From contig NC_079147.1 in the NCBI RefSeq assembly GCF_945859685.1, forward strand, positions 184,433,174-184,497,173: a stretch of DNA of 64,000 nucleotides, given 5' to 3'. The notes under the pieces are model-generated. The model was not told the origin of the DNA, did no database searches, and saw only the letters and a program-made list of their open reading frames with translations. Of this stretch, positions 22,936 through 33,174 are shown piece after piece. Positions within the stretch are counted from its first letter, which is position 1; each line of letters begins with the position of its first letter. The position numbers and the translations under genes are program-made. The stretch is from Eupeodes corollae (Eukaryota > Arthropoda > Insecta > Diptera > Syrphidae).

Positions 22936-23448
22936 TATCAAAAGCGGTACGCTACAAGTATTCATATAGTAGAATAATTAAAAGTGCATGCATATATAAA
23001 AAGAAAAATGTTGTTTTATATTATTTACCGAAAAAGAACCAGTCTAATATCCTTTTTCCTTATGCAACTCGCATTCTTGATTTGCATTTTCCCATTTGCT
23101 CAATGCAATGTCTTAATCTTAATAATTGAAGATAAATAATTAACTAATCATTTCAACTTCCTGATAGTCCCTGTAAGATGGATGAAACTGTCAAAAGCCT
23201 ACATCCGCGGTTATATGTTCAATGATTTTAAATGCAATCAAATTAACAAATTTATTACCGCTGTCCACATTCAACAAATAGAAAGAAAAGCAACAAAAGT
23301 AAAACAAAAATATTTTAATATCAGGTGGTCTACATTAGTTTATTAAGAGAATTCCTCAGTTGTTTTTAATTTTTATCCTATCTTTGAAACCCCTCAACGA
23401 CATGTCTTGATGCTGATTTCCGACATCTTTTTCTATTTTGTTCACAAC
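22936..23448. other. AT-rich DNA, no feature recognised
   Basis: No coding region or transposon motif is visible between the LINE-A relic and the mariner-like element. Confidence 0.4.
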
Positions 23449-23450
23449 TA

Positions 23451-24219
23451 AAGGGTGTTTTTTTTTAGCTATTATCTTTTTGAAAACACTGGCATAAACA
23501 GCTGACGCACGTTTCGTGTTTTTTGTTTCCTGTCAAACATCTTCAGTTTGGTCTGTAATACAACCAAGAATCGTCTTACAGACGAACAACGTTTGCAAAT
23601 TATTGAATTTTGTTATCAAAATGCGTGCTCTGTTAAGAAAGTTCATCACGAGCTTGTGTGTTCAGCGAGGAAGCTGATTTTTGGCGTAATGAAGCAGAAT
23701 TGTCGATTTTGGAGTGAATATTAGCCAGAAGTATTTCAAGAGCTACAAATGCATTTAGAAAAGTCACAGTTTGGTGCGGTTTATGGGCTGGTGGCATCAT
23801 TGGACTTCTTCAGAAATTATGTGAGTTTAACTTTTGTTTTTGCCCAAAATGCAAGAGCTTGACTTGCATGACATGTGGTTTCAACAAGACGGTGCCACGT
23901 GGGATTTAACGCCTTTAGACTATTATTTGTGGGGTTATGTTAAAGCTCATGTCTATACAGACAAGCCCGCTTGAATTGACGCATTGGAAGACAACATTGA
24001 AGCATTAATTCGTGAGATACCGTCGAAATGTTAGAAAGAGTATGCTTAAATTGGACTAAGCGGATGGACCATTTGAGGCGAAGTCAAGGTCAACATTTGC
24101 ATGAAATAATCTTCAAACATTCAATTTATGGACCGTACTATCGATTCAAATAAAGATTTAAAGCATTTTTTTGAATTGTATGTGTTTTCTTTTCTTATAG
24201 CTTTTAAAAAATCACCCTT
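23451..24219 (+). mobile_element. Mariner-like transposon relic 2, internally deleted
   Basis: The ends AAGGGTG...TTTTTTTTAGCTAT (from 23451) and, in reverse complement, AAGGGTGATTTTTTAAAAGCTAT (to 24219) are flanked by TA on each side (23449-23450 and 24220-24221). Between them lies a short, broken transposase. It starts with L-T-D-E-Q-R-L-Q-I-I-E-F-C-Y near 23575, passes V-W-C-G-L-W-A-G-G-I-I-G-L near 23775, and reaches W-F-Q-Q-D-G-A-T directly joined to D-L-T-P-L-D-Y-Y-L-W-G at about 23878-23934. The joint removes the whole spacer between the second and third catalytic acids. Earlier parts, including the first catalytic region, are also shortened. Confidence 0.8.
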
Positions 24220-24221
24220 TA

Positions 24222-26369
24222 TTTCGCTGTTTAATCATTTCTTTAAACTATTTAATTTCTTTTCTTGGAAAACCAATCAATTCGACATTTCATTAGTTCA
24301 AGCTCACGATCAACCAACCAAGTGCAAACCGCGATGATCGACCAGCAGAGGCCCCCCCACTACATACCACAAAAGACCACCAGGCTGCCCAGAAATCACT
24401 AAGCTGCCCAACACTATATACACAAATTCGTTATTCCCACCTACGAAATCCGGTTGTTTCACAAAATTACCACAAGGATGGTATCCTCCACCTCTTCCTT
24501 TGTCCCCACCTTTACTATATACAAACTATAAAATATAAAACGAAGACACTGACCGTGTCGCTGCTATCGTCTTCTTTTTCGTCACCGTCTTGGTCGTTTT
24601 GATGCCAAACTCTACCCCATACCATCACCAACCTCACATCCAGCAATCATCACCAGAGCCATTAATTAAGTGCAAGAAACCAATTCGCACTATTTAACCA
24701 TATTTTATTAGAAGATAGAAAAGGAATCTAACAGAACCTTTTGGGCGTTGTTATAGATGTTTTTATGAAGCTGTAGCTAGTATAGGCATTAAAAAGATAT
24801 AGTTTATATGCGCGCACCGTAAAATGTTGCGTCACAATCAACTTTTCTGCTTCTGGTTGATATCAGCAACCAAGTTCTGGAGTAAATTATCATAAAAATA
24901 CCAAACGGAATAATTTTCGAGAGTAAGATTTAAAAAAGAATCACACCACAACAAGCGCCTTTAACAATCTAACAGCTCAATCGAAGAAGACCACAACTTA
25001 TCGCCAGGACCACGCATCATCAACAGCAACATCAGCAGGCAGGACGCAAGAGGAAGAAAATCCAAGTCCAAGTCTAACCGAAGCAAGGTAAACCTTACAG
25101 TATAAGCTCCATCATCACCGGGCAGACCCACAGAAGTATCAAGAGCTCGGGCCCTCTCTTTTCACCTTGTGGGACTTCCTTCAAAATGCATTCTTAATTT
25201 TCAATGTTAATGGGCCAATTAAAAACAATGTTTATATTGAATGTTTATATTATTGCCATTATGGATGCAGATATAACCGGCAAGATATTGGCAGCGACAT
25301 CAGCAGTTGTTGATGTTGATGTCGCTGTATGCTGTTCTGCTGTTTAGCTGTTGGTGATGGTGGCAAGAAGGGTTATTTTTCGTGATGCTCCTCACAGGCG
25401 GTCGAGGTGCTGCTGGATAAAGCTCGAAGAACCTCTCTATACGCCTATACTCGTACCTCACATGGACACACACTTTTGAAGCTACACCACATCATCCCAA
25501 AACAACATTTGGCCAGATTTTATGTGGCATCTCCTACTTCTTGGCCAATATACAAATTGAGTGGCCACCAATAAAGTCACTGTGATGCTGCTTATGCCTT
25601 GACATGGCTGCTGTTCTGCATACTGATGGGGTAGAGCATCAGCAGCGTGTATAGAAGTAGATGATGATAATGCTATGACTGTGACTGTAGCTGCCGATGT
25701 TGCATGCGTACTGCGTAGATGCGATGCGCTGCGCAGTACATAAAGTAAGCAGATGCATATGCAAAAGACGTACTCGTATGTGTCATTCACGCAGATATTT
25801 TATAATGTGGGCATTTTGTGGTGTATCGCTATACTTCTAGACTTATTTTGTGATATGTCTATGTTCGGCTGCGGTCGTCCCGCTCGGCGATAAGTGTATA
25901 TATGTATGTTCTATATGTTAATGACTTCATTTAGTCTTTGAATCTGTGCTCTGTGTTCTTTGATTCAGGATGTGAGGAAGAGAGCTTAGTGCACTGCACA
26001 GTTGACAGCTCTCTGGGACTCTGGGATATCACTAAAAATTGAAGTATTTCAAAGAGCCGCTAAATATCTCAAGACAGGTTGGTTGTCTTGATGTATGGAT
26101 ATATGCAAGTGTGTGTGCAGAATTGAACAAAAAATGTGATTAGACATTTTTTGAGTAGAATATGTTAAGAAGGGAAAATCTTGAACGACTTTCGTGTAAG
26201 ACAGTTTTATGGTGATTAGGATCACCCGTGGAAATGACGACAAACCGGGTATTAGTTCATGCATAATCGTTAGGTCTATAAATTATAGCATTGCGATACC
26301 TCCTGTATCCTTATGCATCTGTATCTCTATACAGGAAAGCAAATAGTTGCACTATAGAATCATTATAAA
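24222..26369. other. Unique DNA with CAG/CAA-rich patches, no gene recognised
   Basis: Moderately GC-rich sequence with purine and CAG/CAT-rich patches at 24950-25080 and around 25300-25700. No domain was recognised in its small open frames, and it holds no transposon motif. TACTCGTA octamers are at 25448-25455 and 25771-25778. It could be host intronic or intergenic regulatory DNA. Confidence 0.4.
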
Positions 26370-26475
26370 TAGTTTTTGTAAAATGTTTTTCAAAGCTTAA
26401 AATCTAAAATTGTAAATATTAAATAAACCAAACTTTAATGTTTTAATAACATTTATTAAAACTTTAAAAAACTTT
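26370..26475 (+). repeat. LTR-like fragment matching 34447-34545
   Basis: A 24-bp block at 26407-26430 is identical to 34472-34495, which lies in the probable LTR of the BEL/Pao relic. The match continues with TTAATAACATTTATTA on both sides of small differences. The block contains AATAAA-type signals, as expected around the R region of an LTR. No internal BEL/Pao sequence adjoins it, so it may be a solo-LTR remnant. Confidence 0.5.
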
Positions 26476-26540
26476 ACATTAAAGCTTTCGCCATCGAGGA
26501 CATGGCATGATTCAACTACACAAAAGTATAAAGAACAAAG

Positions 26541-26562
26541 TTTTTTTTTTTTTTTTTTTTTT
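26541..26562. repeat. Poly-T (poly-A tail of LINE-A)
   Basis: Twenty-two T residues on the plus strand, the 3' poly-A of the minus-strand LINE-A. Its length suggests little decay since insertion. Confidence 0.95.
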
Positions 26563-26630
26563 ATAATATGCAGGCACTCAAGGGGTTATTAGTACCCTTT
26601 ATATGTTTATATTTAAACACAGTGCGAGCA

Positions 26631-29558
26631 TTAGGAAAATAGGGAAGGATTACAAAGGAGATACCGGTGCACATTGGTCTTAAAGTTCTGAACATCAAAA
26701 TGGGAGGGAAAAACAGAGTTGGCTAAAGCATTCCACATTCTCGATGTGCGATTTAAGAAAGAATCTCTATACTTGACAGTACGCCCGAAATTGAGCTCAA
26801 GGGTAAACTGATGAGCATTCCTGGAAGTGCGAGTATTACGGCTGAATTGTTTAAGGGGTGGAATGCAACTGGCTAGTTCAACAGAACATTGTTTGTAAAA
26901 ATATCGATAAAACAACGAAAGGCATGAAACATTGCGGCGGTGTTCTAGCGATGTAAATGTTTCAATTATAGTTCCATCGCCTATCATTTTTAAAGCCCTT
27001 TTTTGTATTCTATCCAAGAGATTTAAACTTGTTTTGGGGGCACCTGCCCAGATATGCGAATTATATTCAAGCTTTGGACGGATGAAGGCTTTGTAAATTA
27101 CAGCCAGATCAGAAGGGGTGAAAAATTTCTTGCACCGTCGGAGAAATCCTAAGCACCTGGCAGCATTTTTGGCAATATCAAATATATGATCGTTCCATAA
27201 AAGGTGATCTGTGATACACATACCAAGTACTGACAGTTGATTAGTTTCTTGGATGCAAGTGCCACTCATAGATAGTGGCATCGGGGGTATGTTACGCTTT
27301 AACGACAGGAGACAGCATTGAGTTTTCGAAGCATTAAATTCTACACGGTTTTTGATTCCCCATTGTACAATGCTGTCAAGATCAGAATTTAATGAGCTAA
27401 GCATACGCTGCCGTTGAAGTTCCACATCCGAAGGACAAGGATGTGAATCTATAAACGAGTATGAAAAGCTGAGGGTACTGTCGTCGGCGAAACAGGTTAA
27501 TGGATTAGAAGTGGCAGACATAAGATCATTTATGAATATAAGAAAGAGTGTCGGAGACAAAACGGAGCCCTGGGGAACACCAGCATTTATTTTAAGAATT
27601 TCAGACTTGTAACCATCCAATACAACTTGTATTGAACGGTTAGAAAGGTAATTTCTAATCCAACGAAGAAGAGATTCATCAATACCAAAAGCACGCATTT
27701 TCGATAAGAGAGCTTGGTGCCAAACTCTATCAAATGCTTTTGAAATATCAAGTGCAATAATCTTACTTTCTCCAAAACGATGTAAAGATTTGTTCCACTG
27801 TTCGGTGAGATGGACCATGAGATCACCAGTGGACCTATTGCTACGAAAACCATACTGTCGGTCATTAAGAAGCTTCCGTTCTTCCAGATATTTCTTGAGC
27901 TGATAATTAATCAGCGTTTCCATGACCTTGGAAAGAAGGGACGTGAGTGCTATTGGACGATAGTTAGAGGGAGAGGAGGATTCGCCTTTTTTAGGGACAA
28001 GCTGGACAAATGCTATTTTCCATCCGCTCGGAAAAAGACCTGTAGAGTAGGAAAGATGGAAAAGTTTACGCAGTGGTTTTGCCAGCGATGAAGAACACCT
28101 CTTCAGAACAATTGGGGATATACTATCCGGGCCAGCGGATTTGTGTATGTCAAGGTCTTTCAGTACTCTTGCAACTGCACGAGTGCGAAAGAAGATTCGT
28201 CCCATTGAATCATTTACGCTCTCAAGAACAGGAGGACTCATGACAATTTCCGGTAGCGTAGAATTAACAGCAAACTGTGCTGCAAGCAAATTGGCTTTAT
28301 CAATCGAGCTTACATAGGCAGTGTCATTGTGGACGAGCGTTGGAACCGAGGATGACGTGGTGTTTTGTACGTTTTTTACAAATGACCAGAAATTTTTACC
28401 ACCTTTGGGACATTGTAGTATTTTTTGCCTTAATTTTTGATCATGCAAAAATTTGGTTCGACGAATATGACCATTACATGTCTTCCTAGCTTGTTTGAAC
28501 TTATTCCGGTTTTCCTCAGTCGGGTTGGCTTTGTAACAACGGAAACTTACATCTCTGATCCTAATAACCTCTTTACAGCTCGAATCAAACCATGAGTTCT
28601 CTTTGGGTTTGATAGATTTTACCCTGTTCGGGATAAAATTTCTCATTCCACAAAGAATTAAATTTGTAACCATATCTGCGCTGGAATCCACGTCACTATC
28701 GAGGAAGCATAGTGACCAGTTAAAGTTCCTGAAGAATTCATTGAGACCGTCCCAGTTGGCTTTCTCATATTGCCAAACGGTTCTCATAGGAGTTTTTTCT
28801 TTAACTGGGTTTTTTCGACATGAGAATTTTGCAGATATGATACAATGGTCTGATGTGCCTAGAGGCGGTAATACACTAATTGTGTATTTATTAGGGTCAG
28901 AGGTAAGAAACAAGTCTAGGGTGTTGGCGGATTGACCTGCAACGTCAGGGATTCGAGTTGGCTCATCGACAAGCTGGGTTAATTGATTTAACTCAGCAAA
29001 GATCTCAACATACCTTCCTTCCGGTGTTGACTGACCAGAATAACGAAGCCAAGAAGAATTGTGTACATTGAAATCGCCCGCAATGACAATTTCAGTGTGA
29101 GGATAATGGGCAACAATTCTTTGAATGGAGTCAGACAGAGCATCAAATTCGTTAAAAGTTGAATTTCTGTCCAGATTTGGACTTCGATATAAAAAACATG
29201 TGTGGATGATGTGTTTATTTACCGTGAATTTTAACCACATGAAGTTAAAGTTTGTGTTAGAGCACAAACCATATTGTGGCTGGAGTAGGTATGCAACATC
29301 ATTTCTTATATATACGGCTAGTCCATGATGAGGAAAAAATAATGGCACTAAGTTATACCCATTTAGATTGAATTCCGAATGATCGGAATCTTCACCTATT
29401 TGAGTTTCACTCAATGCCAAAACAGCTGGCCTGTTTGATGCAATGTGGACATATGTGGCATAGGAATTCTTTCTTAAACCACGAATGTTACTAAAGTCCA
29501 CCCTGAATTCACTCAACATTTTAATATATAAAACTTGTAAAACAACAAATTCGGACAA
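26631..29558 (-). CDS. LINE-A endonuclease-reverse transcriptase, 975 aa
   Basis: An APE-type endonuclease nicks target DNA and the RT primes cDNA synthesis from the nick (family knowledge). In the sequence: N-terminal N24, S-E-T at 50-52, I-A-G-D-F-N-V at 159-165 and S-D-H at 236-238 complete the endonuclease signature. A basic linker spans about 310-385. RT motifs follow: N-Y-R-P-I-A-L-T-S at 532-540, A-L-D-I-S-K-A-F-D-R-V at 602-612, A-G-V-P-Q-G-S-V-L-S-P at 659-669, C-F-A-D-D-S at 689-694 and S-V-L-G-M-C-I-T at 776-783. A C-terminal domain runs to 975. The conserved part begins at Met14 (codon at 29519), probably the true start. No stop or frameshift is visible. Expression and activity are unknown. 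Confidence 0.9.
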   Translation of the reverse strand: MSEFVVLQVLYIKMLSEFRVDFSNIRGLRKNSYATYVHIASNRPAVLALSETQIGEDSDHSEFNLNGYNLVPLFFPHHGLAVYIRNDVAYLLQPQYGLCSNTNFNFMWLKFTVNKHIIHTCFLYRSPNLDRNSTFNEFDALSDSIQRIVAHYPHTEIVIAGDFNVHNSSWLRYSGQSTPEGRYVEIFAELNQLTQLVDEPTRIPDVAGQSANTLDLFLTSDPNKYTISVLPPLGTSDHCIISAKFSCRKNPVKEKTPMRTVWQYEKANWDGLNEFFRNFNWSLCFLDSDVDSSADMVTNLILCGMRNFIPNRVKSIKPKENSWFDSSCKEVIRIRDVSFRCYKANPTEENRNKFKQARKTCNGHIRRTKFLHDQKLRQKILQCPKGGKNFWSFVKNVQNTTSSSVPTLVHNDTAYVSSIDKANLLAAQFAVNSTLPEIVMSPPVLESVNDSMGRIFFRTRAVARVLKDLDIHKSAGPDSISPIVLKRCSSSLAKPLRKLFHLSYSTGLFPSGWKIAFVQLVPKKGESSSPSNYRPIALTSLLSKVMETLINYQLKKYLEERKLLNDRQYGFRSNRSTGDLMVHLTEQWNKSLHRFGESKIIALDISKAFDRVWHQALLSKMRAFGIDESLLRWIRNYLSNRSIQVVLDGYKSEILKINAGVPQGSVLSPTLFLIFINDLMSATSNPLTCFADDSTLSFSYSFIDSHPCPSDVELQRQRMLSSLNSDLDSIVQWGIKNRVEFNASKTQCCLLSLKRNIPPMPLSMSGTCIQETNQLSVLGMCITDHLLWNDHIFDIAKNAARCLGFLRRCKKFFTPSDLAVIYKAFIRPKLEYNSHIWAGAPKTSLNLLDRIQKRALKMIGDGTIIETFTSLEHRRNVSCLSLFYRYFYKQCSVELASCIPPLKQFSRNTRTSRNAHQFTLELNFGRTVKYRDSFLNRTSRMWNALANSVFPSHFDVQNFKTNVHRYLLCNPSLFS

Positions 29559-29569
29559 TTACCTATAGT

Positions 29570-29895
29570 AAATGTAATATCTAGAATCCAATAACATAAG
29601 TTATCTAATACAGAATCAAAAGGCTAAGACCTTATTGCTGCTCAGGTTTTGAAAAACTATAATTTATAACATACACATTCCACATGCCTTAAACTAAGAT
29701 ATGTATGTACCAAATTATTAAACAAATGTGGAGGTCTTTGTTTTACCTAAGTAAAAGGTAAACCATACCAAAAAGAGTAACATCTTTCTCAACAATATCG
29801 GTCATTCTTATCATGGCAAACGTTTTTGGATACAAGCATGGGCTCTTAGACGTTGTTCAAGTCTTAACAAAGTTTGGCACTTGAGACTCGAGTAT
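29570..29895. other. No feature recognised
   Basis: AT-rich DNA between the start of LINE-A and the first readable part of LINE-T. It may include the LINE-A 5' UTR; no ORF1 is visible. Confidence 0.4.
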
Positions 29896-29899
29896 AAAG

Positions 29900-30879
29900 T
29901 GCATAGGACCCTTCCCAAATGATACTACGAAATACAGGAAACTGATAGAATTCTGCTATTCATTTGGACTTAGAATTCAAAAAGAAACCAGTTCGAGCGA
30001 CTGGGAAAGTATATATTTCGTGAGGGAAGAGGATCATCAGTAATACATAATGCAATCTTAGGTGAAGATTGGAAAGATTTTGTAAAAGTTTTACAGATCA
30101 AAGAATTCATATACTCTGAACATTTTCCAGTGGTTGTACACCAAAATGTAGATTTCCCTATGTTAGAGCAAGTTGTAAGGTCATCTTACCTCTTATTTTT
30201 CTTGACAACGAAAAAATAACAACGCTATTAATAGGAGAGATATAAATGAGTCTGCTACCAAGTTTTTCGAAGAACTTTTCAAATCGAAAACAGAAATAAA
30301 AGATGATTATATATCGATGGCGGACAGTTACTCCAACTTAAATACTGTTACACTTTTTACAAAAACAGATATTGAACAAGCAATTGAGGATCTTAAGACA
30401 GATAAGTGTACAAGAAATGATGGGATTGTTACAGAAATGCTCAAATAAAAACAACCAATTTCTACAGTCTTGATTTTTAATGACATACTTATAACACAGC
30501 AGATTCCAAAACAATGGAAACAAGCTACAATTACGCTTATCCACAAAAAAGGAAATAAAGATGACATAAATAACTACAGACCAATAAACAACATTTCTAT
30601 GACATATAAACTGTTCTCCAAAATAATGTATACAAAAATTAAAGACAGATTAAACAGAAATTAGTCAAGGGAACAAGCAGGATTCCGAGAAGGTTTTTCA
30701 ACAACAGACCATCTACAAACAATGAACCAACTAATTGAAAAAACTAACGCATTTGAAAAACCTTTGTATCTTTTATATATTGACTTCAGTAAAGCATTTG
30801 ACTCAGTATAACATGACGAAATATGGACAGCGCTGATAAACCAAGGAATTCATCCTATCTTTATAAGGACGTTGAAAAA
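29900..30879 (+). mobile_element. LINE-T (RTE-like) relic, 5' half
   Basis: A short endonuclease-like segment (T-T-K-Y-R-K-L-I-E-F-C-Y-S-F-G-L-R-I) lies near 29920-29975, and a possible degraded S-E-H-F-P-V-V near 30115-30135. The RT follows: P-K-Q-W-K-Q-A-T-I-T-L-I-H-K-K-G at about 30507-30552, N-Y-R-P-I-N-N-I-S near 30570-30597, and L-L-Y-I-D-F-S-K-A-F-D-S-V near 30772-30810. An ochre codon follows D-S-V, and there is an amber at about 30662. The frame runs to L-K-N at 30880, where a mariner element is inserted at TA. Confidence 0.8.
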
Positions 30880-30881
30880 TA

Positions 30882-32075
30882 AAGGGTGTCCCAAAATTAA
30901 CGCAAGATTTGAATTTGCCGCCATTTGGGCAGTGAACCCTGAAAAAAAGCAATTTGACAGCTAACAGTATAGGGTTATTAAAAATGGAGCGTTACACGAT
31001 AGAACAACGTGTCTTCATTATTAAAGAATATTTCAAAAACAGTGAAAGCTTGGCGGCTGCAGTTCGAAAATTTCATACAAAATATGGTCGGAATAGTGTT
31101 TTAACTTTGTCAACTGTGAAGAGATTAATTGAAAAATTCATGGAGACTGGATCTGTTGGAGACGCCAAACACACTGGTCGTCCAAAAACAAGCCATTCAA
31201 ATGTGAATGTCGAACCAGTGCGTGAGAGTGTTGCTGACAATCCAGGAACCTCAATTCGACGTCGTGAACAAGAATTGCAAATTTCAAGAACCTCTCTACA
31301 GCGTATACTCACCAAAGATCTGTGTCTTCATGCTTACAAAATTCAATTAACACAACAATTGAAGCCTAATGACCATGGACAGAGAAGAGAGTTCGTTGAA
31401 TGGATAATTGAACATCAACAAATGGACCCTGATTTTTCGAGCAAAATCATCCTAAGCGATGAAGTACATTTTCATCTTGATGGCTTTGTCAATCGCCAAA
31501 ATTGCCGCATTTGGGATTCGGAGAACCCACATGTGACTGTCGAAAAAAAAATGCATCCACAACGCGTGACTGTATGGTGTGGATTTTGGGTTGTAGGCAT
31601 AATTGGGCCATATTTTTTTGAAAATGATGCTGGTCAAGCAGTGACTGTTACTGGTGCTCGATATCACGACATGATTACACAGTTCTTTCTGCCAAAATTG
31701 GATGATTTGACGTCTCGTTTCGGTGATCAAGATTGGCCTCCTAGATCGTGTGATTTAACACCATTAGACTTCTTTTTATGGGGTTATTTGAAATCACAAG
31801 TCTATGTCAACAAGCCCACAACCACCCGTGCATTAAAGGAGGAGATTCAACGCTGCATCAACGAAATTCAGCCACATTTATGCAAAATGGTCATGGAAAA
31901 TTTCAACAAAAGAGTGCGCATGTGCATGCAAAGCCGTGGAGGCCATTTGTCCGATGTGTTATTCCATACATAACCCTATCCTATGTACTTTACGAGTCAA
32001 TAAAAATATACGAGTAACTATCAAAAGACTAAAAAAGGCGTTTTCTATTTAATTCAAATCTTTTGGGACACCCTT
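30882..32075 (+). mobile_element. Mariner-like transposon 3, nearly intact, in LINE-T
   Basis: A 1,194-bp element with inverted ends AAGGGTGTCCCAAAA (30882-30896) and its reverse complement ending at 32075, followed on both sides by a GATTTGAATT block. TA is duplicated at 30880-30881 and 32076-32077. It carries one open transposase frame, so it is younger than the LINE-T it interrupts. Removing it together with one TA restores the LINE-T frame exactly. The TIR start, TA target and transposase motifs place it in the Tc1/mariner superfamily. Confidence 0.92.
30954..31973 (+). pseudogene. Mariner-like transposase, open but lacking the second catalytic Asp
   Basis: A 339-codon frame; Met11 (codon at 30984, M-E-R-Y-T-I-E-Q-R) is the likely start. 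Residues 11-125 form two helix-turn-helix parts, with G-R-P-K-T-S at 75-80. The catalytic part has I-I-L-S-D-E-V-H-F at 165-173 (first Asp, 169), V-T-V-W-C-G-F-W at 205-212 and P-P-R-S-C-D-L-T-P-L-D-F-F-L-W at 262-276 (third acid, Asp272). The Q-Q-D block expected between them is missing: L-P-K-L-D-D (246-251) joins directly to T-S-R-F-G-D. An in-frame deletion at about nt 31704-31712 removed roughly 30 residues, so the protein is translatable but should be catalytically dead. Confidence 0.85.
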
Positions 32076-32077
32076 TA

Positions 32078-33174
32078 TATATACAGACAGCATTGCGAAA
32101 ATAAAAACCGAAAGAATAGGAAGAGAAATAAGAAATAAAGAGAGGCGTAAGACAGGGGGATCCAATGTCATCACCATTATTTTCTGCCGTACTGGAAGAA
32201 ATATTCAAGAAACTAAAATATGTCAATAGATATGGAATAAATATTTGGGGACAATATTTGAGCAAACTTAGATTCGCTGATGACATATTTCTCATTTCAT
32301 CAACTTCTGGACAAATGCAAAATATGCTCATAGAATTGACAAAATGAATGCAAGAAAGTTGGACTTCATATCAATGAGTCAAAAACTAAGATAATGACTA
32401 ACCATATAAAAGATGACATATTGCTGGATAACGAACACATAGAATATATAAAAGACTATACTTAACCAAGAGAAAAAAGAAGTTTCTAGACGCATTACCA
32501 ATAGTTGGAAACAATTTTGGAGTCTAAAACAAATATTACAATCAAATCTAAGGGACGAAACACGAAAATATATACTAGACTCTACTATCCTACCTGTTAT
32601 GACGCATGGGTTACAGACTATATCCTTGACTTCAAGTTTACTTTGAAAAAATAAGAATATGCCAAACCAAGATGAAAAGAAAACTACTTAACCTACGAAT
32701 TAGCCAGAGAGTGAGAAATAGAGAAATAAGACGAAGAACTGGTTTAACGGACGTGGTTGAACGAGCAAAACTCCTTAAATGGAATTGGGCAGGACATATA
32801 TCTAGAATACAGGACAAAATATGGACCAAAATCATTACAAAATGGACACCACCAGAAAGCAGAAGACCAATTGGACGACCGAAGAAAAGATGGGCAGACG
32901 ATTTGCTTAAAGAAAGACAAATTTGGTACAATAACGCAAAATATAGAGATCTTTGGGTAACATTGGGGGAGGCTTATGCCAGATCATAGAATTTTGACAC
33001 GCATCCATTTATTTATTCAAACTTTGCTCAAATATTAAAGTTGATTAAACAAAAAAAAATTATGTCAATATTATATAGTAATTACTTCAAAAGAAACAGA
33101 AAATGTAAATTAATATTGTACAAAATATCAATAATGGCAAATAAAAGCGTATAATAATAATAATAATAATAATT
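32078..33174 (+). mobile_element. LINE-T (RTE-like) relic, 3' half and (TAA)n tail
   Basis: The frame resumes with I-Y-T-D-S-I-A-K-I from 32078. Next come G-V-R-Q-G-D-P-M-S-S-P-L-F with one frameshift near 32145-32160, R-F-A-D-D-I-F-L-I at about 32272-32298, and a thumb segment with H-I-N-E-S-K-T-K-I near 32365. The C-terminal part (R-R-R-T-G-L-T-D-V-V-E-R-A) is readable at 32672-32989. The 3' end is an (ATA)n run at 33150-33173. Several stops and a missing Y-L-G segment make it inactive. The C-terminal domain is of the type seen in insect RTE-like endonuclease-RT proteins; the TAA tail would also fit the I clade. Confidence 0.8.
33150..33173. repeat. (TAA)n microsatellite, LINE-T tail
   Basis: About eight ATA units directly between the LINE-T 3' UTR and the BEL/Pao fragment; best read as the LINE tail. 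Confidence 0.9.

Larger units (their letters stand above)
26541..29560 (-). mobile_element. LINE-A: apparently intact LINE with poly-A tail
   Basis: A minus-strand non-LTR retrotransposon with an uninterrupted ORF2, a 3' UTR of about 70 bp and a 22-nt poly-A (T-run at 26541-26562). The 3' UTR forms the stem AAGGG/CCCTT (26580-26584 and 26595-26599 on the plus strand). The uninterrupted frame contrasts with the relics of the same family in the window and suggests a recent insertion. No ORF1 is visible in the next 300 bp upstream, and I could not find a target-site duplication, so the 5' end is uncertain. Motif style and poly-A favour the Jockey/CR1 group. Confidence 0.85.

Noticed and set aside
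27810..29328. Plus-strand ORFs across LINE-A
   Set aside because: Antisense shadows of the 975-codon LINE-A frame.
31073..31730. Minus-strand ORFs inside the mariner
   Set aside because: Shadows of the plus-strand transposase frame.
33150..33173. (TAA)n as an independent microsatellite locus
   Set aside because: It sits exactly at the end of the LINE-T 3' UTR, so it is better read as the LINE tail.
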